A DNA stretch of 64,000 bases from Micromussa lordhowensis (lineage: Eukaryota > Cnidaria > Anthozoa > Scleractinia > Lobophylliidae), in contig CAXHUQ010001439.1 in NCBI GenBank assembly GCA_964020085.1, forward strand, positions 62,501 to 126,500, given 5' to 3'. Shown one piece after another: positions 42,301 through 54,420 of this stretch. How positions within the stretch are numbered: position 1 is the stretch's first letter; every line of letters begins with the position of its first letter. Both the position numbers and the translations under genes were made by a program. The notes beneath the pieces are model-generated. The model ran no database searches. It worked only from the letters and a program-made list of their open reading frames with translations, and was not told where the DNA came from.

Positions 42301-44723
42301 AAGTCCATATTTGGGCTTCTGCGCATGACCCAGATTAAAATATTTTACACATCTGTACCTAATCTTGGGGAAATCTATCGTTTTGGTGAAAAAATAGCTT
42401 TTCTTTAGCAAAACTAAGACCCATGCCCCCATCCAGCGTCATGGCAGCCAAAAAACTGATGCATATTTGGGTGAAGGGTTAAAGGGTTAAGACATGTTAC
42501 TTGAGCAGAACGCACTTATAGAGCTAAAAACGTAAAGACTACTGCAAGGCTGACACAACGTCGTATATTTAAAACAATATTTCGACTGGCCAGACCAGCC
42601 CTCTTCAGCTTTAGATGCTACTAAGTTATAAAAATGAAATTACAATATTATATATAGTGGTGGATGTCGTAATACGATGTCGTTTAGTCTTTTGTTTAGT
42701 TTAACGCATGTTAAAAGACGGCTACATTGACGAAAAGACTAAACAATACCTTAAAAAAACGTTAAACCTGGACGCTTTTACATTTTACCTAAAATAAACA
42801 CAACTGGCAACCCGGGACTTCCCCGGCATAGTCTCATCTACAGAACGCATCTCACAATTCGTCGACTTTTACATTAACTCACTCGTCTCTTCCTTGGATT
42901 CACACATTGAAGACACAAGTGACTTCCTTAACAACCTTGCTACTCTACCTAACATTCCTACTGAGACACGTTGTGACCTTACGTATTATACTGACCATGA
43001 ATAACTTCACATCTAACCAACACCACTATCTTCAGATCCATGGCACTGCTATGGGTACTAAGATGGCTCCACCATTTGCTAATCTCTTCCTCGTCATTTT
43101 CGAAACCAACACCCTCTCTAATGCTCCTTTTCATCCTCACACTTGGTGGAGATGTCTCGACGATATTCTCATGATCTGGACCGGCTGAAGGACTAGATCA
43201 TTTGAAGCTATTCGTCGCTTATCTCAATAATATTAATCCCACTATTAACTTCATTGGAACCCCCCAATGTGAATAGACGTGGTGAATCGTAAAACTTGTA
43301 GTCTAAGTAGACCCTTTTTATCCTTACTTTATTTAGTTTGCTTTGTTCGTGCCACTCCTTCTAGTTTCGAGATATGTGTTACGACATCCACCACTTTATC
43401 ATATTCTCATGGTTTTACTTTTCAAGTTTGGCTGAATAGATCTCCTGTGCGATCCAACGTTCAATCAAGCAGGATCTTCGTTCACGGCATTGCAGTTTAT
43501 TCAGTTTGCTAAAAACGTAACAGCTAGACGATGTTTGTGTGCATTACGTTTGTGATCAACGTCCGTGGATAAACACGATTTTATTAGTTACGCTAGCAAG
43601 CGCGTTAGGCATGCATTAATATTATGTTTTCTTTCGCAGGACTGGATGGCATTTGCCGAGCTGAGGGTTGACAACTTCACCATAACCGACAGTCTTGTAT
43701 TCAAAAACACAACTTATCCGTCACACCAAAATAACCACGCATTCTGCCAAGTAAGAATTCAACAAAACGTCTACCTGATTATCGTTGTCATCATCATCAT
43801 CATCATCCTCAACATTGTAATCATCATCAACTTTAGAATAATCACGCGGACTGAATTTTTGTTTCAAAAAGCCACTGCACACTAATGCCTGATAGTGTGC
43901 GATGGCTCGGCCAATAAGATTGCAGCTTTTGTAGTAGTATACAAGCACGAGTAGAATTCTTCTAATGATAGTTAGAACTCAAAGATAGCACGTGTATTTT
44001 GATGTTGGAGCCTCAGATACATCTAGAATAAGAAAATGTTTCTCTTATTAAAAAGAAAATTTAAGAAAATATTGTTAATGAATATTAATCATGATAATCC
44101 ATCAATATTTTCGCTCGTGCGCGATTTATTTTATTAAAACAGGTCACGTTATTGAATATTCCCCAGCTAAAACTTGGAAATATACGAGTGATATTTCCCA
44201 TTTTTCAAAAATGCGCCGCGTGTTGCGAAAAATATTTGAACAAAAATAAACACAATAACCTCCATTTGGCGCGAAAATAAGCTCGTATTTTTGTCCTTGG
44301 ACATTATCTGTTCTTCAAAGCTCACAGACTGTTCGCTTTTTGTTTAATATTTTCGCGCCAAATGAAGGCTATTGTTAACAAGAATAACTGACGTCTTAAA
44401 ACGTTTACTTTTGCATTGCAGACAATAGCGTTCACAGAGCCATTTTATGCCCCACCCGTTGTGCTAGTGTCGCCAAAGCACAGTTTCCATAACAAATATT
44501 CACATTTGTCTGGAAGTCAATGTAACTTTGTTACCACTTGGGTTGAGGTATGCCAATATTCAGTCTCATTCCTCTTTTTTTACTTCCAACTGCAATGCAC
44601 TTAAATGTAATTTTTGTTAATTTACTTAGCACACGTCCAAACGGGAAGCAAAAGTATGTGTAAAGAACTACAACAGTTACGCCAGCAAGGACTCTGTTAC
44701 AGTGGATTACATGGTGATTGGTG
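36311..44723 (+). CDS. Gene B exons 1-6: signal peptide and H-lectin-like block I
   Basis: Same exon sizes as gene A (76, 356, 165, 111, 126, 94). The few protein changes include R to K at the end of the signal peptide, D to G in FYGAQQ, Q to R in AFRSTP, S to F at the start of exon 3, and three changes in exon 5 (L to S, V to F, A to T). Exon 4 is identical at protein level. Confidence 0.7.
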
Positions 44724-47700
44724 GTAGGTATTCGGCCGTCATTAGGTTAGGAGACATCCCTTTGATCTTGAGTGGTTGCACTTATCAAATAGTCATAAAT
44801 TTCGTTTTGTCTATAGATTCACATTAAAATGAAGATTTATTTACTCCGAGATTGACCCATTATCCCCGAAAAATAGTCTAAAATTCTTTAAAAAATTTCT
44901 AAAATTCTTCTTTTATATATATGCTCACTCACATCACTGTTTTTACTCGTTGACTTGATTTGCCGAGATTTTCTAAAATTCGATTTTGTGTTTAAAATTC
45001 TGAACAAATTTCGGAACAAAGTATCTAACCCTAATTTGAAGATGTATACTAGAACATCAAATCGTTTCCTGACAATTGTTTATGTTTCTTGTCAGACTTG
45101 GATCCTTGCATCGACGTGACATGTCATTATCACTGCCTGTGTAAAGCGTTTGGACCAAATGATGCTCGCTGTGTTGCTGTTGACAGTTGTCCATCCTACC
45201 AAGAACCAGTCTGCTCATCAAATGGCACAACATACGACAATGAGTGTTTGTTTCGACAGGAAATGTGCATTCAGCGACTGAATTTCTCTGTGCAACACCC
45301 TGGTAGTTGTGAAGGTTGGAAATTGTTTTACTCTGAAGTTTATGACGATGTCTATGAACATGATGATTGCGACGAACAAACCGGAGTTTAATGAGTATTT
45401 TGTACTTTTATTTTTTTAAAGGATTTCCTTTCCAGCGAGGTCGCCGTCACATGCCACACATTCCTTCACTGGGATATTCTCATTGTGAAGTAATTCGCCT
45501 CAAGCCTTATGTGTTTTATCCTGACAAACCACTTGAAGTTCAGATCACTGTCAATCATATCGACACCAGTGACAAGTCATATGTACATGATGCCGCTGTG
45601 TCGTGGGTCGAAAATGTCAGTTATGATCGATTCACTGCGTGTGTGATGGCGGCAGGCTACAATGAGCGGAAATCAAAATCTAACGTGACAGTTGATTGGA
45701 TGGCGTACCAAGGGGCTCCAGTGGGTGGCGTTGCCGGGGAAGTACGAATACCACAATGGTGGACTGGAACGACTTGTAAATCTGTCAATTTTCCATCGGT
45801 TGGTATTTTTTCCGTTCCATTTGACAGCTTTAGCTGACGAAGAATAATTTTGTATAGCCTACAGTTATTGGATTCAGCCCAATATAATACGATTTCATTG
45901 CGACTAATAGAGCTGAAATGTCGCTTTTCATTCATACATTTAATAGAGCATTCACCCACCCTAGATTTCCAAATCTTCGTGACTCAGTTAAACAGCGGAA
46001 AAGCAAGAATAACAACAGTAGTAGCATGAGTAAGAGGAACATGAACGGTAACAGCTTGTGTTTTGTTGATGATTTTCTGTGCAGGGAAAGTTTTCAGTGA
46101 TACCTTCAGTGTTTGTTACTGCTGCGCACTACCGTGCAGGACTCAAGCGTGACGCTGCCAGTATGTGGATTGAAGACGTCACGCAATCTTCCTTTAAAGT
46201 TTGTTTGAGAGAGCTGCAGAACTACGCAGGATCTCACGACGATGTTTATACTGTAAGTGTCTACACCTTCCTTTACTCACCACCCAAGAGAAACTGAGAG
46301 ATCTTTATAATATACTAACACGTCATACTATTCAGTTAATCTCCAGAAGCTGGTCTTATGCACTGCCGACTCAGTTTGTAATACACGTTACCATCCATAC
46401 ATATTAAGAATAAAGAATCTGGATCTAGACGTTAAGTGAATGGTTATCTCAATTAATTTTGTTAATAAAAACTATTTCTGTCTTAATTTCCTAGATAATG
46501 TTTATTTCTTTTTCTCTTTTATAGAAATGGTTGGCGTTTTCTTCTCTCCATAAGCCTCTTTTCACAGAACATAGTTCAGTCTATTTTGCTAACGCCCAAC
46601 ATCCACCCGTAGATTACAACAACGCTTATTGCAAGGTTGGTATCTCTCTTCTTAGCCTTCTTAGCCTAGAGTTCCTTTTTCAAAAGTTTCAAGAGTTAGT
46701 GCACAGATCCTAGAGAAAATGTGAATTTAAACTATACTGTAGGTTATTATTTCGTTTTCTAGTGGAGTCAAAGTTAGATGACAACAGCCCGCCTAATGAA
46801 AGTTTTTCTTTAGGATATCCGCTTCACTGAGAAGTACAACAGCACCCCGAATGTGTTTGTTTCCGCAAACCATTCATCCAACGGTGGAAATCGACAACCA
46901 GTACACAATGGAATAACTGCTTGGGTGGAGGTAATTCCCTTTATTCCCTTTTTTAGGCATTTCCATAGCAACTGCATTTTTGACATGTAAGATGGCGGAA
47001 TTTGAGCGATATCTACTAATGGCAAATATTATGATATTGATATGTGTTACTACAAGGAAAACCCAAGAAGGTATCAAATTGCCTTTACTTCCGAAAATTA
47101 AGTAATATTCAGAATATCACCTTAAGCGTTGTGAAATTTTCTTTTCCTCAAACGTTTCGGAGACAAGTGATTATTTTTATTCCTTTTTTGAAGTACATCA
47201 ATACGACTGGAGTCCGAGTGTGTACGTTTGAAAGAGTTGTACGAGACAAAATATGATCCACTGTCTATCTCATACACTGTGCTGTCAGGTGAGGACAAAA
47301 TAATTCATCGTTAAATCGTACTATTCTCTAGATCAGTGGTTTAATTTACTTAGTATTCATATTTTAGTAATTTCTGTGTCTTACACTGTTAAGAAAAAAA
47401 GCTTCAGCAGCCGATTCTTTTTACTTTGATGGACAGAAGTTGATTTCATAACAAACGAAGTCAAATGCTTCAGTCTACAGTAAAAATGCCAAAACATGTG
47501 GAGGCTTTGTTGAAACGCGAAAACAACTATTTCCCTTAAAACACTCAAGACATTGTTTACGATTTCTCTTAGTTTTCATGGATATATTTTTGTTTACATC
47601 TACAGACATTTGCCAGCCAGGATGGACTTACTTTGGTGGTTACTGCTACTTTTCAAGCCCCGCATGCGCCACATGGTTGCCCGCTGAGTCAAACTGTTCT

Positions 47701-50700
47701 GAGATGAACTCTGATCTGGTGACAGTGCACAACCAGGAGGAAAACGTATTTATTCAGCACCGTCATGCTGGTGATAGATCATGGATAGGGCTGAATGACC
47801 GCAGCGTTGAAGGCTCTTTTGTGTGGACAAACAAAGAAATCAGCAGTTTTAGGTTCTGGGCTCCAAAACAACCAAACAACTGGAACAACGAAGACTGTGT
47901 GCACACTCTTGGCGTGCGGCATGGATACACTTGGAATGACGTGCCATGTGATAACTGCTTCAACTTTACTTGTTTTACAGGTGATAAATCTCTTGTTTAA
48001 TTCAGTTAATGTACATTCTGTAATCTACTAATCGAAGTAATAGACTCCCCAGAATTTAGGCAGGATAATCTTGCGCACTTAAATTGGTTTCATGGTTAAT
48101 TTTCAAAAATAATTCGTTGCAAGCGATTACTGTAAATATCATTCATTTGATGTCCAGTTCAATTTTTTTCAAACTTATTTTTTTTTAGATCTGGAGGAGT
48201 GTGCTACCAACACTCACAACTGTGACGTGAATGCAGATTGTGTGAATACCGTGGGCTCATATTCCTGTAAGTGTAGAGCTGGATATACCGGAGATGGACA
48301 AACTTGCAATGGTAAGAAAGAACAAAAAAACAAACAAACAACATCTAAGCTGCAACAATAGATTTGATGTTTATTTTGAATATAATAACATACTCACTTG
48401 ATTTTTAACAGCTATGAAATCTTCCCTGCATTGAAGGGCTTTGAAAAAACTGTAGCGCATTGAAAAACTCTAACCAACCGCTCTTGTGCAATCAGAATAC
48501 TGAGAGAGAAAAGTTTAACCCTGTAAAATCTTTATTTTTACACTGCATTTCAAAGCTGGCACCAGTGGCTTAGAACCTGGGTGATTTAAATCATAGCTCA
48601 ACGTTTATCCATATTTAATTCTTTAATCTTGTTTAGACATAGACGAGTGCTCTTCAAACTCGCATAGCTGTGATGCCAATGCTGTCTGTAACAATACTCG
48701 TGGATCTTACACTTGCGTGTGTAGACCTGGATATTCAGGCGATGGCAAAAATTGCACTGGTAAGTCACTTAACAAGAAATACAAAAGTTATTGGTTAAAA
48801 AAAAACAGCAATAACAACACGGCGAAATGACGTCACTTTGAAATCCGGCTATTCGTCCAACGAATTTATAGCATGTTTAATATTTTTTTGATTTTGAGTG
48901 AACTTAGTCTGGTTTTTGGATGTAAAATAAAAATGGTGGATATTTATTTTGGCTGCATTCACGGTAAACCATCAGGGTGAGAAGCAATTAGCGATATGTT
49001 TTGGTTTTTCATACATTTAATTGCAAGCCAATGTGCGGTTTAAAATTTAAAGATCTCCGATCTTCAGAAACGACGCTCTTGAAGAAATGTTTACAAAGAT
49101 AACTATTTTAACACGTTGGACTGCTTGCATGACAGAACTGAGAACCAACATTAATAAGCCACGATTCCTTAACAATGAAACTTCTTACCTTGCTTTGGAA
49201 AATGAGTTCTTTTGATATGCAAACGTCTTCTCCTGACCAGGAACAGCATTACGGCTGTCATGACAACGCTCTACAACCAGGACTATTTCCCTTGAAAAGT
49301 TTTATTGATAAACATGGAAAACCTCTAATCAGAACACATACAATCAAATTTACGATAAAGTACTACTAACATTAATACCAACGAAAACTCCTTACTTCGG
49401 AACATAAAGCACTTTTTGGTGAACGTAATTTATGTTTGTTTTTTTTTTCTTCTGCCATGTTCCTTATTACCCACAGATATCGATGAGTGTGTCAGCGGTG
49501 TACACGACTGCCACCGTTTCGCTTCATGTACAAACACTGTAGGATCCTACTCATGTACGTGTAACCATCCTTTATCAGGAGACGGAAAAACTTGCAGGTA
49601 CACCGCGGCAGGTGAGTATTTCACGTTGATTGCGCTTTAATTCAGGTAGCAGTGGTTAGAGCTCAAATACGATGTCAGAAACGGCAATAAAAAATACCCC
49701 TGGGATTTCGTCTTAATAGCAAACTGCTTTCTTTTGTGAAATAGTTTGAAAAAGAACAATTTGTCAAAACTGATTCATGAATGGTGCATCTCAGCGGTCG
49801 ATATTGGGCAAAATTCGGACAGCTCAGGGAGCCAATCAGAATTCTCCTTTCCATCTGGGATCAGTTTGCCATATTGCAAGGACTGTTACAGTTGCAATTA
49901 AAAGAGGACACGACTCAGTAATGTTGTTTGCTACCTCCCTGCTACTACAGACACGCTTTGACATCCACATTAACCCCATTCAGAAAGGTTGGGGGTGGGG
50001 GTGGAGAGGAACGTTCCCGTGTGGACTTAAACTATTTAAAACATTTTTCAAAATTTCAATATTTACAAAGTCTGTCAAATTTTGTAGCTTTATCTGCCGC
50101 TGATTTTTCCATCGAGAATTCCGACGTCGACGCTGAGCATTGGTTATGATATTACGTTTCCCTGACAAATACTATCCGAATATTTTGCTGTTGGGAATTT
50201 AACATCATGTATTAAGAGTATAGATCACTAAAACCCAAAATGTCGGACGTGGTATTCCAGATAAAAACTATTTTAAGTGGCACGATGGGTGGCATATAAC
50301 GACCACACATAAAATATGTTTCCGAACAAACAATACACCTTTAGTCAGCGTCACATTTACGGATGAGTAAAGATGGTCACCTTTATGACTGGTGAAGATG
50401 AGAGTGTTATTAATTCTTACCAACATAACCCATTAAAACATATTCTAGGTACAAAATGGATCCAAAGAACGTTCTCATATGTTATTCTTGCAGCGGGTCT
50501 TAAATCTTCCAGCATTGTGGGAAACAGCCAGAATTTTTTGACATGGCTGGATAAATGGTTAAAGCCTGTGACTCGTCAATCTTCTTACTGGAATCGCTGT
50601 TACCAGGCAACTGTAAATGGCTGGTCTTCCTCTACCTTCCATTCAAACTGTGACGGCAAAGGTCCGACTGTCACAATCATCCGTGTTGGAAAACATATTT

Positions 50701-51823
50701 TTGGAGGGTACACGAGTGTCTCCTGGAGTAAGTGACATGATCAATTTCATCTTATCACAGGCCACCCAAGCTCAAGCTGTGAGTCAGCGATTATCATTTT
50801 GCGCAATAGCGGTCACAGAAGAGTTTCAAAGAGAATTTAAAACAAATGAATATTTACAATATGGTTTAGGAATTTATGGGCTAGAAAATTCTTAACAAAA
50901 CGCCTTACCTTACTTCCACGATGTATAACTTGTTCTGTTTAGCTATATCTTCACTGATTCGGGAGATATCGAGATGTAAGACCTTTATAGGAAGCGGTGA
51001 CTTACCACAATCGCTTCAATTCATCAAAGTAAGGGAATAGAAAGAAAAGGAAATATAAAAGAAAGGAAAGTAAAAATCAGCCACGCTAACAATTTTCTGG
51101 TCAACTCATCGCGATAAACAGGCTGATAACGGTATGGTGTTCCTGGCTAACTGACAGTTTGACAGCTCGATTCTTAAGTAATTTATAAAATAGGGCATGG
51201 AAATTATATTCAGTCTGAAATCGGGGCAGCGGTACCCAGTCTCTCACGGGGCTTGCTCATACCAGAATTGAAATTATTGAAAACTTAAACCACATTAAAC
51301 ATACAGGAACAAGAGAACTTAAGATTAATACTACAAGAAATAATGCTGACCTACGAATAATAGTACAATCTTGTGAACCACCAATCAAATTATCGTTGGA
51401 ATACGACATTAAGAAACTGTCCAAAGTGTCAGTAAACATCATAAATGTTGGACTTCTTTTTCCATTGTGTATTTCAAATTAGGTTCCAGTTGTTCATATC
51501 GCTACGATTCAGCAGCCTTTCTCTTCTCATTGGTTAACAAGCCTGGTTGGCAGCCACTAAAGCTAGATCAAACAGGAAAGTATAGTTATTACAGAAGTCA
51601 TTCCATCTACAGCTGCTCTTCCTATGGACCACTGTTTGGAGGCGGATGGGACATTTACATTAGCAACAACGCTGCATCAAACACCAACTCATACTCAAAC
51701 CTTGGCTACACCTACGCCCCGCCAGCTGGCAACAGCTATGGATCCTCCTTCACACAAACATTCCTGGCCGGTAGTTACCACTTCCAACCTGACGAAGTCG
51801 AAGTGTTCTATGAAACTACCTGA
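36311..51823 (+). CDS. Gene B: tandem paralogue of gene A, exon 12 frameshifted
   Basis: Exons: 36311-36386, 36539-36894, 40686-40850, 43640-43750, 44422-44547, 44630-44723, 45096-45314, 45422-45798, 46085-46252, 46525-46635, 46814-46930, 47194-47288, 47606-47980, 48189-48311, 48637-48759, 49477-49611, 50494-50727, 51483-51823. Every exon matches gene A in length and phase except exon 12, which is 95 nt against 91 because of a 4-bp insertion at about 47224-47227. The exon 12 acceptor has also changed from GCAG to GAAG. With the ancestral acceptor the frame closes within exon 12, truncating the protein before the C-type lectin. An AG at 47211-47212 would give a 76-nt exon that keeps phase, so the gene may still be functional by shifted splicing. 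All other modules look intact, and the C-type lectin keeps a canonical QPN loop. Confidence 0.8.
36925..40512. repeat. Octanucleotide polypyrimidine array filling intron 2 of gene B
   Basis: Counterpart of the array in gene A, about 3.6 kb. It keeps the same punctuation islands (CTTATAGGTTTTCC at about 37309, 37876, 37981) but has only two or three of the perfect TTCCCTTG units at 37389-37412 where gene A has about fourteen. It also has extra duplicated segments around 38690-39050. The template strand is G-rich throughout. Confidence 0.95.
40851..41947. other. Intron 3 of gene B, first part: no exon seen
   Basis: Collinear with 8560-9731 of copy A, with small deletions. No splice-flanked coding segment. 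Confidence 0.5.
41952..42486. mobile_element. Possible TTAA-flanked MITE (copy B)
   Basis: Bounded by TTAA at 41948-41951 and 42487-42490, with ends CTCTTTGACTACC and GGGTTAAAGGG. It is the better preserved counterpart of 9736-10262. The inverted match of the ends is short. Confidence 0.4.
42560..42610 (-). ncRNA. Candidate hammerhead-like motif (copy B)
   Basis: Minus-strand CTGAAGAG (42608-42601), a 6-bp stem II with one wobble pair (42600-42584), then GAAA. It corresponds to 10340-10394 in copy A, with the same caveats about stem I and orientation. Confidence 0.35.
42712..43275 (+). pseudogene. Penelope-like reverse transcriptase fragment in intron 3 (copy B)
   Basis: Same fragment as 10495-11075, with [17 protein letters not shown] and [12 protein letters not shown]. 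It carries additional small deletions (for example near 42930) and frame breaks. Confidence 0.8.
45096..45314 (+). CDS. Gene B exon 7: Kazal-type module
   Basis: 219 nt, phase 1-1, all cysteines kept. It differs from gene A at one position in the inhibitory loop ([10 protein letters not shown]2' E to Q) and one near the start of the exon is silent. Confidence 0.9.
45422..47288 (+). CDS. Gene B exons 8-12: H-lectin-like block II with broken exon 12
   Basis: Exons 8-11 match gene A in length (377, 168, 111, 117), with single changes such as I to V before the exon 8 donor and V to M in exon 9. Exon 12 (47194-47288) has a 4-bp insertion after GAGTGTGT, which shifts the frame and leads to a stop within the exon. 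The acceptor is GAAG instead of GCAG. Confidence 0.75.
47606..47980 (+). CDS. Gene B exon 13: C-type lectin domain with QPN motif
   Basis: 375 nt, phase 1-1. It keeps WIGL, WND and all cysteines. The long loop reads [13 protein letters not shown], the galactose-type QPN motif, where gene A has QSN. Other changes are T to P (WLPAES) and K to T at the last residue. Confidence 0.92.
48189..49611 (+). CDS. Gene B exons 14-16: three EGF-like modules
   Basis: Exons of 123, 123 and 135 nt as in gene A. Changes include V to A (CRAGYTG), A to V and K to R in the second module (CVCRPGY), and S to F and T to S in the third (CHRFAS, GSYSC). Confidence 0.92.
48760..49476. other. Intron 15 of gene B, copy-specific sequence
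   Basis: After about 60 bp this intron no longer aligns with gene A, where a foldback insertion sits. It carries about 550 bp of its own sequence. A 64-codon plus-strand frame (49175-49369) has no recognisable motif. Confidence 0.5.
50494..51823 (+). CDS. Gene B exons 17-18: TLDc domain
   Basis: Exon 17 (234 nt) and exon 18 CDS (341 nt) keep the TLDc core [18 protein letters not shown] and the [11 protein letters not shown] end. Against gene A the first 107 bases of exon 18 show a single silent change, while the last 234 bases show 20 differences giving 12 amino-acid replacements. Confidence 0.9.
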
Positions 51824-51872
51824 AGAAATCGCGGAGCTTGTAGTCTAAGCTTTACACACCCTGTTCAGTAAA

Positions 51873-51878
51873 ATTAAA
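51873..51878 (+). terminator. Polyadenylation signal of gene B
   Basis: ATTAAA 50 bp after the stop, the same as in gene A. Confidence 0.4.
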
Positions 51879-53453
51879 TCTTTGCAAATATATAAGGGTA
51901 CATACAAACTGTTAGTAAATTATAGAAACGCAATGTAATGGAAAATTTCAATATCATCGATGGTATGTCAAACAGTAGGCTAGTACAAAATCGAGTGGTC
52001 ACGTGTACGATTAAGACAAACAGTTTACTTTGAGCTTATTTCTTTGGTAATTGCCATTAAAGGATGGTTTCATGACTCGGTGTTATAACAAGCTAGGACG
52101 TTAGCCGAGTTAATGACTTCTTAATGATTTTTCCTTTAAGACTTTCATGTAACTCAGGAAAACGGAGCGATAGGAGTAATGTTTCTCATTAGAATTCCTT
52201 TCGCATGTTTTGATTAATACATATATTGTTTATCCGATCGGATAAAAGTAGATAAATTCTTTGTGTGCCCAGAGTAAATCCTTCGCGCCGAATAAAAAAA
52301 TTCAATTGTCGTAAGTAATTTCGATATTTTCTCGATAAATCTGTGGGCATCTTGAGTAAAATTTGGGCATCAGTCATTGTGCTTTCACAAATCACAGTCT
52401 GTAGTTGATGAACTGCATGTGTTTCAGTAAAAAAGTGAAAAAGGTAGTAGTTTATACTTACGATATAACTTGTACATGCGCAGAACCGTGAAATTATCCT
52501 TAAAAAGGAGAATCTTGTTACTGAGTTTCAATTGATAAAATTCCACGAACATCGTACCAGGATAGGTTCCACAGGCTACAGGATTCCAGCTGGTTTTGAT
52601 ATCTGATGTTATTCAAGTAGAGTGGATTTAGTAAAAGTGGATTGAGAATGAGTGATAGTGTAGGGATTTTTTCTTTGTTTGTAGTAATTATGAACCGTCT
52701 TTTGAGAGTGCTAATGTAGAAAATAAATACGAGTGTCAGACACACCGTTATAAAAGCTTGTAACAATAAAATAGAGCAGGGTGGAAATATCGCGTTGTTT
52801 TCTGTTTGTGTTTGTTCTTATTTCAAAAAAAAAAAAAAAAAATCGTTTTTCATTACTTTTACTGTGAATTCCCAATGTCCAATTGCCGCTGTGAAACTCG
52901 CCTTTAGGGAATCATGATAGTTCCCAAAGTTCCCAAGCAATTCTTGAACGTGTTTTTGTTGAATACATCAGTTCCATGATTATCTGCTGGTGCGATTTAT
53001 TAAAGAAATTAGAAACTCCACCAGCACGCACGTTTTTCTTTTGTTAGAAATTTAGTTATGTGAAAGAGAAAACAAAAATATATTATTTGAGAGATATCAG
53101 AATTTTGAAATAAATGTGTCAGGATATCTGCAAATTATTCACAGCCATTGGTCTTCTTGCTTTAGGATAAAATACAAGGTTTAGAATGAACACTGTGTTT
53201 GCATATGGAATTTTGCAAAAACAAATGCAACACTGTATTTCGAGTATAAAATTATGCTTAATGCAGAGCTCTCGTTTAGCTGTCTTGTCAGTCGTTAGCT
53301 TTCAAAATTATGTGAAATATTTTATTTCTTATCAAATCGAGATCTATTTTGCTCTAAATATACAAGGAACGAAGTACAAATAAAGCGTACTCTTAGTTTG
53401 TAATAACAATCTTTTCTTTCGATTTACGCACCTCTGGAGATAATAATCATAAC

Positions 53454-53494
<41 letters not shown>

Positions 53495-53584
53495 AGCATT
53501 TGCATTTGAGATGCCACTCGTTTTCTATCCTAGTGCTTCTTTCGCCGAGTTTGAAGGAATTCCAGTTTTGCGCTGTTCCATGAA
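51879..53584. other. Duplicated 3' flank of gene B
   Basis: Collinear with 27014-28798. It includes the counterpart small minus-strand frame (52518-52766), an A-run at about 52825-52842, and an AAT microsatellite of about 50 bp at 53440-53493 that is expanded relative to copy A. Confidence 0.65.
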
Positions 53585-53880
53585 GTACTGTTTATTGTGT
53601 AGTAAAAGGTGGCTTAAACTCTTAGGTCTGTGGATGAATCAAACTGTGTGACCATTTAAAATAAAGCTATTGAGCAGTACTTTCATGTGGTACTGTTTAT
53701 TATGGTATACAAGGTGGTTCTAACTTTCAAGTTTGTGGATGAAACCCTAGTGTGACCATTCAAATGAAAGCTATTGAGCAGTACTTTCATGTGGTACTGT
53801 TTATTATGCTGTACAAGGTCTGTGGATGAAACCCTAGTGTGTAGGTGAGCAATACTTTCAAGTGGTACTGTTTTATTTCG
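53585..53880. repeat. About 105-bp minisatellite (copy B)
   Basis: Same units as 28799-29110 (GTACTGTTTATT starts, CCCTAGTGTG), with one internal unit shortened. Confidence 0.85.
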
Positions 53881-54420
53881 CCGTGTCAAGGTTCTCATCC
53901 TTAGCTTGTCAGCTGTCGACGTGAGACAATCGTGAACAATGGACAACACAGGTTTAGGTCACTGGGCTTGCTCTGCTTTCTAAGAAGGGTGTTTGACAAG
54001 GAATCAACAAACTCTCCAATTTTGGATAAACTTTGGTTATGTGGCTGGCCACATAACCGCTTTAAAAATCATTTCAATTCAATGTCAATTACAAACAAAT
54101 GAAGGAACCCCTACGCAGCAAAAGTGAGGGCCAAAATTCCGCCAGAGCTTACTTGGGTAAAGTGAAGCAGCCCTACCCGAGCCCCAACAATAGTGGACTT
54201 CAGTCAAATACTAACGCTAGCAAGTAAAATGTGTGTTTTATTACATTTTGACTGGTTCTTGAAAGGTTTCTGTGTAAAGCTGCGTTTATAGGTTGCAGGG
54301 CTGTTTATATGTTCGTGACATATTTTCAGTGCTCGAGGGTAAGGTGGGAAGAACAATAGAAGATGTGGAGACGGAAAGAGTTTGTACGGGTACAGGAAAC
54401 AGACAGAGAGAGAGGAAAAT

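Larger units (their letters stand above)
30678..54405. repeat. Segmental duplication, copy B (contains gene B)
   Basis: Direct-orientation copy of 1012-29712. It is 23.7 kb, lacking the three intron 16 transposons of copy A but carrying its own insertions at 31991-33571 and 33657-34304. The right end abuts a satellite array that starts 15 bp later. Confidence 0.95.

Noticed and set aside
49175..49369. 64-codon frame in intron 15 of gene B
   Set aside because: No motif; adjacent EGF exons join in phase without it, and gene A has no counterpart.
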